From assembly GCA_013822345.1 (NCBI GenBank), contig PNKH01000066.1, positions 1 to 44,428 on the forward strand: DNA of 44,428 nucleotides. The letters run 5' to 3'. Of the stretch, positions 8,456 through 15,860 are shown one piece after another. The DNA is from Isosphaera sp. Its GTDB lineage: Bacteria > Planctomycetota > Planctomycetia > Gemmatales > Gemmataceae. The position numbers and the translations under genes were made by a program. Under the pieces are notes generated by a model that searched no databases, had not been told where the DNA came from, and was given only the letters and a program-made list of their open reading frames with translations. Positions within the stretch are counted from its first letter, which is position 1. Every line of letters begins with the position of its first letter.

Positions 8456-8755
8456 ATGGCCACGCACTACGGGCAGGTGAAGGCGGCGTGGGAGTCCGGC
8501 ACCCCCGGGGCGCTCGACCGCGAGGCCGAGGGCCTGGCCCGCCGCGGGGTCGCCGAGGCCGACATCTACGCGGCACTGGAAGAGTTGTTGCTGACCGTCC
8601 GCGCCGCCGGTGCGGACGACGAGACCGAGGAGCGGATCAACGGCGTGATGGACCGCCTCACCGGCTGGTGCCACCCGTCCGGCCACATCCGGACGACGAG
8701 AGGTCCCGTCCCCGACGACCCCGCGGCGGCCGGTGACCTGCGGCAGCAGGAATGA
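8456..8755 (+). CDS. small acidic protein, unknown; paralogue of the next gene
   Basis: A 99-residue, largely helical protein with no signal peptide or membrane segment. Its middle and C-terminal part (GVMDRLTGWCHPSGHI) matches the next gene (DTLDALTGMCHPDSRY), including a conserved LTG-x-CHP motif whose Cys and His could bind metal. Both proteins share the order of an acidic helix, a central I-Y-x-x-L segment and this motif, so they are tandem duplicates. The ATG at 8456 lies just downstream of the family C repeat; the frame is open through the repeat, but that part encodes repeat-derived sequence. Function unknown. Confidence 0.6.
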   Translation: MATHYGQVKAAWESGTPGALDREAEGLARRGVAEADIYAALEELLLTVRAAGADDETEERINGVMDRLTGWCHPSGHIRTTRGPVPDDPAAAGDLRQQE

Positions 8756-8756
8756 C

Positions 8757-8766
8757 GGGAGGTGAT
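8757..8766 (+). promoter_or_regulatory. strong ribosome binding site fixing a GTG start
   Basis: GGGAGGTGAT is a nearly complete match to the anti-Shine-Dalgarno sequence, six bases (from GGAGG) before the GTG at 8769. It makes the GTG start of the second small paralogue convincing. Confidence 0.75.
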
Positions 8767-8768
8767 CC

Positions 8769-9053
8769 GTGCTCACACTCGACGCCGTCCGGGCCGCCCT
8801 CCTCGCCGACCAGCCGTGGGCGCGGATCGACGAACTGGTCCTCGGCGAACTCGCGGCCGGGCGGAAGACGCGCCAGATCTACGACGACCTGATCGGCATG
8901 GCGGACGAGATCGACGCCACGCCCGGGCTGTCCGAAGACGGGGTCGACGCCCTCGGTGACACCCTCGACGCCCTGACCGGGATGTGCCACCCGGATAGCC
9001 GGTACCAGGACCCGCCGGCCGCCACCCTCCCGGCCGACCGCTCGGCCACCTGA
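8769..9053 (+). CDS. small protein, unknown; tandem paralogue of the preceding gene
   Basis: A 94-residue protein starting with GTG behind an excellent ribosome binding site, 13 bases after the previous stop, so the two are an operon. It shares the LTG-x-CHP motif (LDALTGMCHPDSRY, about residues 66-79) and the same helical layout with its neighbour, but the rest has diverged. The C-terminus (PPAATLPADRSAT) is probably disordered. No family is recognised. The position after a kinase with Sel1 repeats could suggest a role as partner or substrate, but nothing in the sequence proves it. Confidence 0.62.
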   Translation: MLTLDAVRAALLADQPWARIDELVLGELAAGRKTRQIYDDLIGMADEIDATPGLSEDGVDALGDTLDALTGMCHPDSRYQDPPAATLPADRSAT

Positions 9054-9106
9054 CCCGTGCGACCAAGGTTCCGGGTCGTCGCACCGGACCGGCCGGCCGT
9101 CTGCGC

Positions 9107-9285
9107 GGCGCCCCTCACCCGCCGGCGAGGCGCCGGCGACCTCTCCCCAGCGGGGAGAGGTGGGGGTGGTGCGGCCCCTCCGAACGCACCCGACCCGGAC
9201 CGCTGCCGAGGAGACCGGAGGGCCCCACCTCTCCCCGCTGGGGAGAGGTCGGCCCGGCGCCTCGCCGGGCCGGGTGAGGGGCGCC
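9107..9285. repeat. 179-bp inverted repeat (family D, copy 1)
   Basis: The outer arms read GGCGCCCCTCACCC at 9107 and GGGTGAGGGGCGCC ending at 9285. The inner arms contain CCTCTCCCC-AGCGGGGAGAGG and its complement, with a variable centre (about 9165-9220). A second copy of almost the same length and arm sequence is at 35725-35904. Between 9054 and 9428 nothing else is seen. Confidence 0.93.
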
Positions 9286-9428
9286 ACCTGCGGCGAAGTC
9301 CGGGCGCGTGGCCGACTCCGTCGGGCACGCCCCCGCTTGACTTCCGCCCGCCGTCGCGCAGTGTACGGATAGCCACCTCACGCCGCGGTCCGCGGCCACG
9401 TCCCGTCTTTCCCGCCCCCGGTGCCGCC

Positions 9429-9989
9429 GTGTTCACCCCCACCCCCGAGCAGGAGGCCGTCCTCGCCCGCGCCGCCGACCTCCGGGCCGCCGGGTCGAGC
9501 TGGGGGAGTGTCGCCGACGAACTCGACCTCGGCGAGGACGACCTCAAGCGCCTCGCCGCCGACAGCGGCCAGCTCTTCCACCGGCTGTCCGCCCGCGCCG
9601 ACCGGGCGGTCATCCGCGACGCCCTCCGCGAGGCCGTCTTCACCCTCCGCCGCAACCTCCGCGGCGGCACCCCCGCCGACGCCCGCCGCAGCGCCGAGTG
9701 CCTCGCCCGCATCGGCATGACCTTCTACCGCCACCGCACCCGGGCCGCCGCCGCCGCCAAGGCCGCCGCCGACCCCCGCCTGGCCGGGATCAAGGACAGC
9801 GACATCGAGGTGCTGAAGATCGTCGGGGCGATGACCGACGAGGAGGTCGCCGCCATGTCCGTCCGCGGCCTGCGGCAGTACGTCGACGACCGGTTGCCCG
9901 GCGGCCCGGGCGGCGGGCCGGACGCCGGCGGCAACCCGGTCCCGCGCGACCCCCGCCCGCCCGCCGACCCGGCCGGCGGGGCGGCCCCG
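9429..9989 (+). CDS. helix-turn-helix-like protein, unknown; 3' end unresolved
   Basis: From a GTG at 9429 the frame encodes a convincing protein for about 165 residues: a helical N-terminus resembling a homeodomain-like helix-turn-helix (AAGSSWGSVADELDLGEDDLKRLAAD), then an alanine/arginine-rich helix, then IEVLKIVGAMTDEEVAAMSVRGLRQYVDDR, then a Gly/Pro-rich tail. The layout recalls phage terminase small-subunit-like or plasmid HTH proteins, but this is only a resemblance. The frame does not stop before 12479, long after it has entered genes on the opposite strand, and no stop is seen in any plus frame in the Gly/Pro tail. I give the end where the convergent gene begins; the true end is unknown. 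Confidence 0.45.
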
Positions 9990-11348
9990 TCAGTCGGCGG
10001 GCCGGCCCCCGACCCCCTCGACGCTCCCGGCCAGGCCGGTCATGGTGGCGTCGAAGGCGGCGGCCCCCGGGGTGCCGGCGAAGGCCCGCTCCTCCCGCCA
10101 CACGGACAGGGCCATCCGCACCAGCAGGTCCGCGAACAGCACCGTCAGGAACAGCGACCGCCCGGCCAGCTCGATCCAGATCGCGTGCAGGTCCAGGTTC
10201 CACGGCCGCAGCAGCGAGTCCCGGTCGCTGAACCCCAGGATCGTCACCTCCCCGAACCGGCCGGTGAACAGGTAGACCACCACCAGCAGGATCCCGGCCG
10301 CGTTCGCCCACGCCGCCAGCCGCCGGGTCGCCGCCAGCTGCCGCACCTCCCGCGGGTCGGTCAGCGGCCGGGTCAGGAGCCGGAACCGGAGCAGGTACAG
10401 CAGCGGGCCGCCGACCCACAGCACCAGCCCGGCCATCAGCACCACGTTCCCGACGAACCGGTACAGGAACACGAACGTCGCCAGGGTGAGCAGGACGAAC
10501 AGCGGGACGCTCGCCACCAGGCCCCACCCCGGGACCAGCGACTGCGGCAGGAACGCCTTCACCCGGACGCACCCTCGGGTCGCCGCCGGCAGCAGGGAGA
10601 ACACCGTCGGGGTCAGCGTCAGGTAGTACCCGACCGCGGAGAAGAACCGCAGCATCATCTGGGTCGGGGCGTCGGCCTTGTCGTTCAGCACCAGGTTGCT
10701 CGGGACGAACGCGACCGCGACCGGGACGCCGACCGCGACCGCCGCCCCGAGCGCCACCCGCCGGGCCGACTCCCGCAGCCGGTCGTAGGCCAGGGCGGCG
10801 AGGACCGCGGCGGCCGGCAGGGCGAACAGGGCCAGCGCCTGGACGTAGTCCAGCAGGACGCCGAAGGAGTTCCGGTAGTCGGCCTCGCCCCCCTTGGCGA
10901 ACTCGTCGGCCAGCCCGAGCACCGCGGACAGCCCGGTCGGCACCGCCGCCACCCACAGCACCGCCCGCCGCCACGCGGCGTAGGTGCGGGCGGTCGGGTC
11001 GGTCACCCCGGCGGCGGTCAGCCGCTCTTCCTCGGCCGGCAGCAGCCGGACGGCCGCCGGGCTCGGGGTGAAGGCGCGGCGGGCGAACTCGGCGGCGGTG
11101 GCGGCGAACTCGGCCCACGGGCTGGGGGCGTCGTCGAGCGGCAGCGGCTCGGGCCCGGGCTTCGGGACCGGGGGCGGGCCGACGAACAGCCCGGGGACGG
11201 TCCGGGCCTTCACCCAGTCGGCCGTCCCCTCCTGCCAGACCAGGTCGGTCGGGGCGAGCTGCCCGGCCGCGGCCGCCGCCTTGAGGGCGTCGAACGACAG
11301 CGGCCCGGTCTGGGCCCCGTTCCGGGCGTAGTACCACATCCGGTCCAT
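9990..11348 (-). CDS. GYF_2 (DUF4339) domain membrane protein
   Basis: A 452-residue protein. Residues 1-55 (MWYYARNGAQTGPLSFDALK...LVWQEGTADWVKA) are a typical GYF_2 domain, a short fold seen at the N-terminus of many bacterial membrane proteins, thought to bind proline-rich ligands. A proline-rich linker follows (PPPVPKPGPEPLP), then a membrane domain with about seven to eight hydrophobic segments (from about 130 to 425). The C-terminal part is otherwise unclassified. A second in-frame ATG three codons in (MWYY) is an alternative start. It is downstream of the polysaccharide export gene on the same strand, separated by a repeat. Confidence 0.8.
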   Translation of the reverse strand: MDRMWYYARNGAQTGPLSFDALKAAAAAGQLAPTDLVWQEGTADWVKARTVPGLFVGPPPVPKPGPEPLPLDDAPSPWAEFAATAAEFARRAFTPSPAAVRLLPAEEERLTAAGVTDPTARTYAAWRRAVLWVAAVPTGLSAVLGLADEFAKGGEADYRNSFGVLLDYVQALALFALPAAAVLAALAYDRLRESARRVALGAAVAVGVPVAVAFVPSNLVLNDKADAPTQMMLRFFSAVGYYLTLTPTVFSLLPAATRGCVRVKAFLPQSLVPGWGLVASVPLFVLLTLATFVFLYRFVGNVVLMAGLVLWVGGPLLYLLRFRLLTRPLTDPREVRQLAATRRLAAWANAAGILLVVVYLFTGRFGEVTILGFSDRDSLLRPWNLDLHAIWIELAGRSLFLTVLFADLLVRMALSVWREERAFAGTPGAAAFDATMTGLAGSVEGVGGRPAD

Positions 11349-11373
11349 GTCGGCGCCTCACGGGGTGCCGGGC

Positions 11374-11468
11374 GTAGGGTGTGTCGAGGGTCGCGCTTCG
11401 CGACCCGACGACGCACCGGGCGGCGGGTGGTGCGTCGTCGGTCCGAAGCGGACCTCGACGCACCCTAC
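11374..11468. repeat. inverted repeat overlapping a stop codon (family E)
   Basis: Outer arms GTAGGGTGTGTCGAGG (11374-11389) and CCTCGACGCACCCTAC (11453-11468) pair with one mismatch. The inner arms CGACGACGCACC (11406-11417) and GGTGCGTCGTCG (11429-11440) are perfect. The TAG stop of the minus-strand polysaccharide export gene (11465-11467) lies inside the right arm, so the element begins exactly at the gene's end. The half-site CGACGCACCCTACGGG recurs alone at 28898-28913. Confidence 0.88.
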
Positions 11469-12208
11469 GGGCGGCGGGTCAGGGCGCGGGGCCACCAGTC
11501 GTCCGGGAGCAGCCCGGCGAGCCGGCGGTACGCCGGGCCGAGCCAGTCGGGCAGCAGCCGGGCGAACGACGACCGCGAGGTCTCCCCGACGTACACCTCG
11601 TCCCCCGGCCGGAGCGGGACGCTCGTCCTCGGGTCGGCGTCGAGCAGCACCGCCGGCACGTCCACCCGGAACACCTCCGGCCGGGTCCCCGCGGCGACGT
11701 TCGGGCGGACGACGTACACCTCGCTCAGCTTCGACCCGGGCGGCAGCCCGCCGACCCGCTTCAAGAAGTCGATGACCGGCTCCGGCCCCTGGTACGGCAC
11801 CACCCGCCCGCGGCCGCGGATCGGGCCGTGCAGGTACACCCGGGAACTCCGGGCGGCGGCCAGGCGGACCTCGACCCGGTCGGGCGGCACCCCGGCGACG
11901 GCGGCCAGGTCGGCCCGCACCTCGTCGAGCGTCCGCCCCTCCGCCCGCACCGCCCCGGGCTCGGTCAGCGGGAGCCGGCCGTCCAGGTCGACGGCGGCGT
12001 ACGCGTCCCACTCCGGGTGGTCGGCGAACGCGACGTCGAGGACATCGGGGCACCCGACCCGGTACGCGGCGGCCGGGGCCGGGGCGTCGGCCGCGGCCCG
12101 CGGGTCGGGCGGCGGCGGGCACGTCTGCTTGAGGAACTTGACGTCCGCGCACCCGGCCAGGAGCAGGGCGAGCGGCGCGACCCGGCGGGCGGCGGTGCGG
12201 TACTCCAC
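11465..12208 (-). CDS. polysaccharide export (Wza/OPX-type) lipoprotein
   Basis: A 247-residue protein with a lipoprotein signal (lipobox LLAGC, Cys at about 20), so it should be anchored in the outer membrane or its planctomycete equivalent. A polysaccharide export domain (YRVGCPDVLDVAF...DLDGRLPLTEPGAVRAEGRTL) is followed by an SLBB-like segment (SRVYLHGPIRGRGRVVPYQG...DFLKRVGGL...VYVVRP) and a conserved end (RPGDEVYVGET). It is shorter than Wza, with a single SLBB unit. No Wzc kinase or glycosyltransferases are adjacent; a GYF membrane protein lies downstream and glnE 33 bases upstream. The family call is good; the exported polymer is unknown. Confidence 0.85.
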   Translation of the reverse strand: MEYRTAARRVAPLALLLAGCADVKFLKQTCPPPPDPRAAADAPAPAAAYRVGCPDVLDVAFADHPEWDAYAAVDLDGRLPLTEPGAVRAEGRTLDEVRADLAAVAGVPPDRVEVRLAAARSSRVYLHGPIRGRGRVVPYQGPEPVIDFLKRVGGLPPGSKLSEVYVVRPNVAAGTRPEVFRVDVPAVLLDADPRTSVPLRPGDEVYVGETSRSSFARLLPDWLGPAYRRLAGLLPDDWWPRALTRRP

Positions 12209-12241
12209 GCATCCGGAATCGTCCGCACGACCCGCACGGCT

Positions 12242-15200
12242 TCACGAATTCCGCTCCCGGTCGGTGACCGCGTCGTACCGGCTGCGGATGTCGGCGGTCA
12301 CCCGCCGCAGCTCGGCCAGGAACCGGCCGGGGGTGTCGAACCCGAGCCGGCGGGCCAGCTTCGCCAGGTCGTCCGGCCCGTCCGGCACCTCCGTCAGCGG
12401 CCGGTCGGTGACCACCCGCAGCCGGGCCTCGACCGAGCGGAGGAAGGTGTACCCGTCGCGCAGCCCGGCCGCGTCGTAGGCCGGGAGCAGGCCGGCCGCC
12501 CCCGCGGCGTCGAGGGCGTCCCACACGTTCGGCCGGAGGACCTCCGGGTGGTCGCAGCCGTACTTGAGCTGCAGCACCTGGACCGCGAACTCCACGTCGA
12601 CGAGCCCGCCGGGGCCGCGCTTCAGGTTCCGCGGCGTCGTCCCGGCTTCGAGCTTCTGCCGCATCCCACGGACCTCGTCCACCAGCTCCGGGCGCCACGG
12701 CGCCCCGAGCATCGCCTCGCGGACCGCGTCTCGCACTTCGGCGGCGAACCCCGCCTCGCCGCGGACCACCCGCGCCCGGGTCAGCGCCTGCCGCTCCCAC
12801 AACTGGCACCCCGGCCCGGCGAAGTACCGGCGGAACTCGGCCAGCGGCAGCACCAGGCTGCCGGACTTGCCGGTCGGGCGGAGCCGCATGTCGACCGCGT
12901 ACAGCCGGCCCATCGGCCCCATCCGGCTGGCGGTGCGGATGACCCGCTGGGCGAGGTCGGTGAAGAACTGGGCGTTCGGCTCCCCGGCGTCGGTGACGCC
13001 TTCGGCCTCGTACACGAGGAGCAGGTCGAGGTCGCTGTGGTAGCTGATCTCGCGCCCGCCGAGCTTACCGAGTCCGAGCAGCGCGTAGCGGCAAGGCCGG
13101 GTGCTGAGTACCGGGTACCCGGAGGCGGTTCCGAGAGCCGTCCCTTGGGAGGGCGAGGCTCCTGCCGAGCCGTCCGCCTCCGGCTCGGCAGGAGCCTCGC
13201 CCTCCCTGACACCCGGCATTCGGAACCGCGGGTCGGTGTCTCCCCCCCGCACCCCCGGGACGCCCCACTTCTCGCGCACCTCCGGCTCGACCAACTCGGC
13301 CACCTGGTTCAGCAGGGTGTCGGCCACGTCCGACAGGGCGGCCGTCGTCTCCCGCACCCCGACCTTGCCGAGCAGGTCGCCGACCCCGATGCGCAGGAAC
13401 TCCTTGTCCTGGAAGCTGTGCAGGATCGGGTCCGGGTCGCTCGCCCCGCGGCACAGCTCGGCCAACTCGGCCCGCAGCTCGTCGGCCGCCCGCGGCTGGT
13501 TCAGCACCAGGCTGTCGAGCAGCTCGTCGGCCATCCCGGGGTTGTTGGTCAGGATGCCGGACAGGAACGGGCTGCCGGCGCACAGCTCGACGTACAGCTT
13601 CAGGGTCGGCGGGTTCTGGCTGAACAGCTCCCACAGCACCGCCTTCGCCCCGAGCGACGCCGACACCCGCTCCAGTTGGGTCAGGGCCTCGTCCGGGTCG
13701 GGGGTGTCGGCGACCGCCCGCAACAGCTGCGGGGCGATGCTCGCCAGGAAGTGCCGGCACCGCCGGGCGGACAGGAACGGGACCGACTCGCGGGCCAGCC
13801 CCGACAGGTTCAGGAACGCCTTCGGCACGTCCCGGAACGGGTACCGGCCGAGCACCGCCCGGACGGCCGCGTCGTCCGGGTCGGGGTCGAGGATCAGGTC
13901 GGCCTCCGGCTCCCCGCCCGCGCCGGCGTCGGCGAACGTCTGGTGGAGCAGGTGGTTCAGGATGGTCCGGTCCTGGTCCGTCTTGTCGTGCAGGTCCTTC
14001 AGGAACCGGTCGAGCGGGTCGACGAGCAGGTCCCGGGTGTCGAGCGGCGGCGGGGCCGACTCGTCCAGCGGCGACCGCCGTTGGGGGGACAGTGCGGACG
14101 GGGGAGGGGGTTGCTTCTCCTCATTCTGCGCTACGAGTTCCGCGCCCCGCGCGCCCTCGGTGTACCCCATCCGCAGGGCGAGCTTCCGCAGCTCGTCCGG
14201 CGACCCGGGGAGGCGGTGGGTCTGGAGGTCGAACAGGAGCTGCAGCCGGTGCTCGGTCTTGCGGAGGAAGCGGTACGCGTCGGCCAGGATGTACGTCTCG
14301 TCCGGGGTCAGGCAGCCGGCGATCTCCAGCGCCTCCAGCGCCAGCAGGGTGTTCCGCTGGCGGACCGCCGGCAGGTCCCCGCCGTTGAGCAGCTGCAGGA
14401 ACTGGACCGCGTACTCGATGTCGCGGATCCCGCCGCGGCCGGTCTTCACGTCCTGCGGATACCCGGCTCCGGCCTCCCGCCCGGCGGCCGCCCGCTGCTC
14501 CATCTGCCGCTTCAGCGCCTTCACCTCGTTGATCTCGGCGAAGCTGAAGTACTTCCGGTACACGAACGGCTCGACCGCGGCCAGGAAGTCGCGGGCCAGG
14601 CCGGCGTCCCCGCCGACGTGCCGGAGCTTGATCAGCGCCTGCCGCTCCCACGTCCGGCCCATCGTGTCGTAGTAGCTCAGGGTGGCGGCGGCGGTCCGGG
14701 CGAGCGGGCCGCGGTGCCCCTCCGGGCGGAGCCGCAGGTCGACCCGGTACGCGAACCCGCGGTCGGTGTGGCTCGACAGCAGCCGCACCACCTCGGACAC
14801 CACCCGGCCGAAGAACTCGGCGTTCGGCACCCCGGCCCGCCGCCCGGTGGTCTCGCCGTCCCGGTCGTACACGAACATCAGGTCGATGTCGCTGGAGTAG
14901 TTCAGCTCGTCCCCGCCGAGCTTCCCGAACGCCAGAGCCGCGACCTTCGCCGTGGGGGTGCCGAACCGGGCGGCGACCGTCCTGAGCGCGTGCTGGAGGG
15001 CCACCTCGATCGACGCGTCGGCGACCCGGGCGAGTTCCCGCGTGACCTCCTCCAGCGGCCGGTCGCGGACCACGTCGTTCACCCCGACCCGCAGGGTGTG
15101 GCGGTTGCGGAACCGGCGGAACGCCCGGAGCACCGCCGGGTCGTCCGGGCACGACCGCACCTCCTCCGCCAGCTCGTTCGTCAGCTCGGCCGTCGACGGC

Positions 15201-15544
15201 GGGCGGCGCGGGGCGGCCCGGACCGACTCCAGGAACTCGGGGTAGGTGGCGAGGGTGTCGGCGAAGAACTGCGAGGTGGCGAGGAGGTGGAGGACGGCGT
15301 CCAGCCCGCGGGCGCGCGACTCGAGCAGTTGCGGCAGTTGGGCGCGGGCGGCCGGCTGGGCGAGGAGGCGTTCGAGGTTGTTCAGGGCCATGTCCGGGTC
15401 GGCCGTCCGCGGCAGGAGGCGGGCGGCGGCCGGGGCCAGGTCGGCGAGCCCGGCCGGGCCGAGGTGGGCGGCCAGGGCGTCGAGGTTGCGGCGGCCGCGG
15501 GCCGGGTCGCGGACGGCCTTCAGGACGGACTCGTCGGCGGACAT
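12242..15544 (-). CDS. glnE: glutamine synthetase adenylyltransferase / deadenylylase GlnE
   Basis: A 1100-residue bifunctional enzyme that adenylylates glutamine synthetase when nitrogen is plentiful and reverses this on nitrogen limitation. Both nucleotidyltransferase domains are intact: FGKLGGDELNYSSDIDL in the N-terminal half and LGKLGGREISYHSDLDL in the C-terminal half. The ATG at 15544 (MSADESVLKAV) is preferred; the frame runs further upstream, but only through repeat DNA. Two features add to the usual length of about 950: a low-complexity segment after the first half (PPPPSALSPQRRSPLDE) and an in-frame palindrome at 13147-13206 encoding EAPAEPEADGSAGASPS (residues about 780-800), just before the second catalytic domain. 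Confidence 0.94.
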   Translation of the reverse strand: MSADESVLKAVRDPARGRRNLDALAAHLGPAGLADLAPAAARLLPRTADPDMALNNLERLLAQPAARAQLPQLLESRARGLDAVLHLLATSQFFADTLATYPEFLESVRAAPRRPPSTAELTNELAEEVRSCPDDPAVLRAFRRFRNRHTLRVGVNDVVRDRPLEEVTRELARVADASIEVALQHALRTVAARFGTPTAKVAALAFGKLGGDELNYSSDIDLMFVYDRDGETTGRRAGVPNAEFFGRVVSEVVRLLSSHTDRGFAYRVDLRLRPEGHRGPLARTAAATLSYYDTMGRTWERQALIKLRHVGGDAGLARDFLAAVEPFVYRKYFSFAEINEVKALKRQMEQRAAAGREAGAGYPQDVKTGRGGIRDIEYAVQFLQLLNGGDLPAVRQRNTLLALEALEIAGCLTPDETYILADAYRFLRKTEHRLQLLFDLQTHRLPGSPDELRKLALRMGYTEGARGAELVAQNEEKQPPPPSALSPQRRSPLDESAPPPLDTRDLLVDPLDRFLKDLHDKTDQDRTILNHLLHQTFADAGAGGEPEADLILDPDPDDAAVRAVLGRYPFRDVPKAFLNLSGLARESVPFLSARRCRHFLASIAPQLLRAVADTPDPDEALTQLERVSASLGAKAVLWELFSQNPPTLKLYVELCAGSPFLSGILTNNPGMADELLDSLVLNQPRAADELRAELAELCRGASDPDPILHSFQDKEFLRIGVGDLLGKVGVRETTAALSDVADTLLNQVAELVEPEVREKWGVPGVRGGDTDPRFRMPGVREGEAPAEPEADGSAGASPSQGTALGTASGYPVLSTRPCRYALLGLGKLGGREISYHSDLDLLLVYEAEGVTDAGEPNAQFFTDLAQRVIRTASRMGPMGRLYAVDMRLRPTGKSGSLVLPLAEFRRYFAGPGCQLWERQALTRARVVRGEAGFAAEVRDAVREAMLGAPWRPELVDEVRGMRQKLEAGTTPRNLKRGPGGLVDVEFAVQVLQLKYGCDHPEVLRPNVWDALDAAGAAGLLPAYDAAGLRDGYTFLRSVEARLRVVTDRPLTEVPDGPDDLAKLARRLGFDTPGRFLAELRRVTADIRSRYDAVTDRERNS
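13147..13206. repeat. 60-bp palindromic element inside glnE (family A, copy 3)
   Basis: A perfect inverted repeat: arms 13147-13171 and 13182-13206 (25 bases each) with a 10-base loop. It has exactly the geometry of the units at 1758 and 38401 and a related core (GGCGAGGCTCCTGCC). Being 60 bases, a multiple of three, it keeps the glnE frame and adds about 20 residues. Confidence 0.95.
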
Positions 15545-15590
15545 GGGGGCATGATACCACGAGCGGGTCGCCGGGGTCGGCCGTGGACGC

Positions 15591-15769
15591 CGCCAGGGGT
15601 TGCGCTGCGCTCCACCCCCGGCTACACTCGGTCGCCGCTCCGCGGCTGAAAGCCGGTGTAGCCCCGGAGGGGCGGCCGACGGTAGCCGGGGGTGGAGCGA
15701 CGGCCCGGCACGGGCCGGAGCGCAACCCCTGGCGGGCGCCGACGGAGAACCAGAGCGCAACCCCCGGCG
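15591..15769. repeat. inverted repeat with extra direct copy (family F)
   Basis: Outer arms 15591-15606 (CGCCAGGGGTTGCGCT) and 15719-15734 are perfect, as are inner arms 15608-15625 and 15682-15699 (CGCTCCACCCCCGGCTAC and complement). A further near-copy of the right outer arm lies at 15754-15769. The element fills most of the 316-base divergent gap between glnE and the MBOAT gene, where promoters for both must also lie. Confidence 0.9.
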
Positions 15770-15860
15770 GGCGACGACCGCCGGCGCGCGCCGGGCTTGA
15801 CCCCGCCGCCCGCCCCGCGGTAGGCTCGCCCACCCCCGGTCACCACGGACGGACCCGGTG

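Noticed and set aside
8231-9285. CRISPR array
   Set aside because: The repeats are inverted, of different kinds and not regularly spaced; no cas gene is nearby.
12209-15649. Long plus-strand open frames across glnE
   Set aside because: They are mirror frames of the GlnE coding strand, low in complexity and without motifs.
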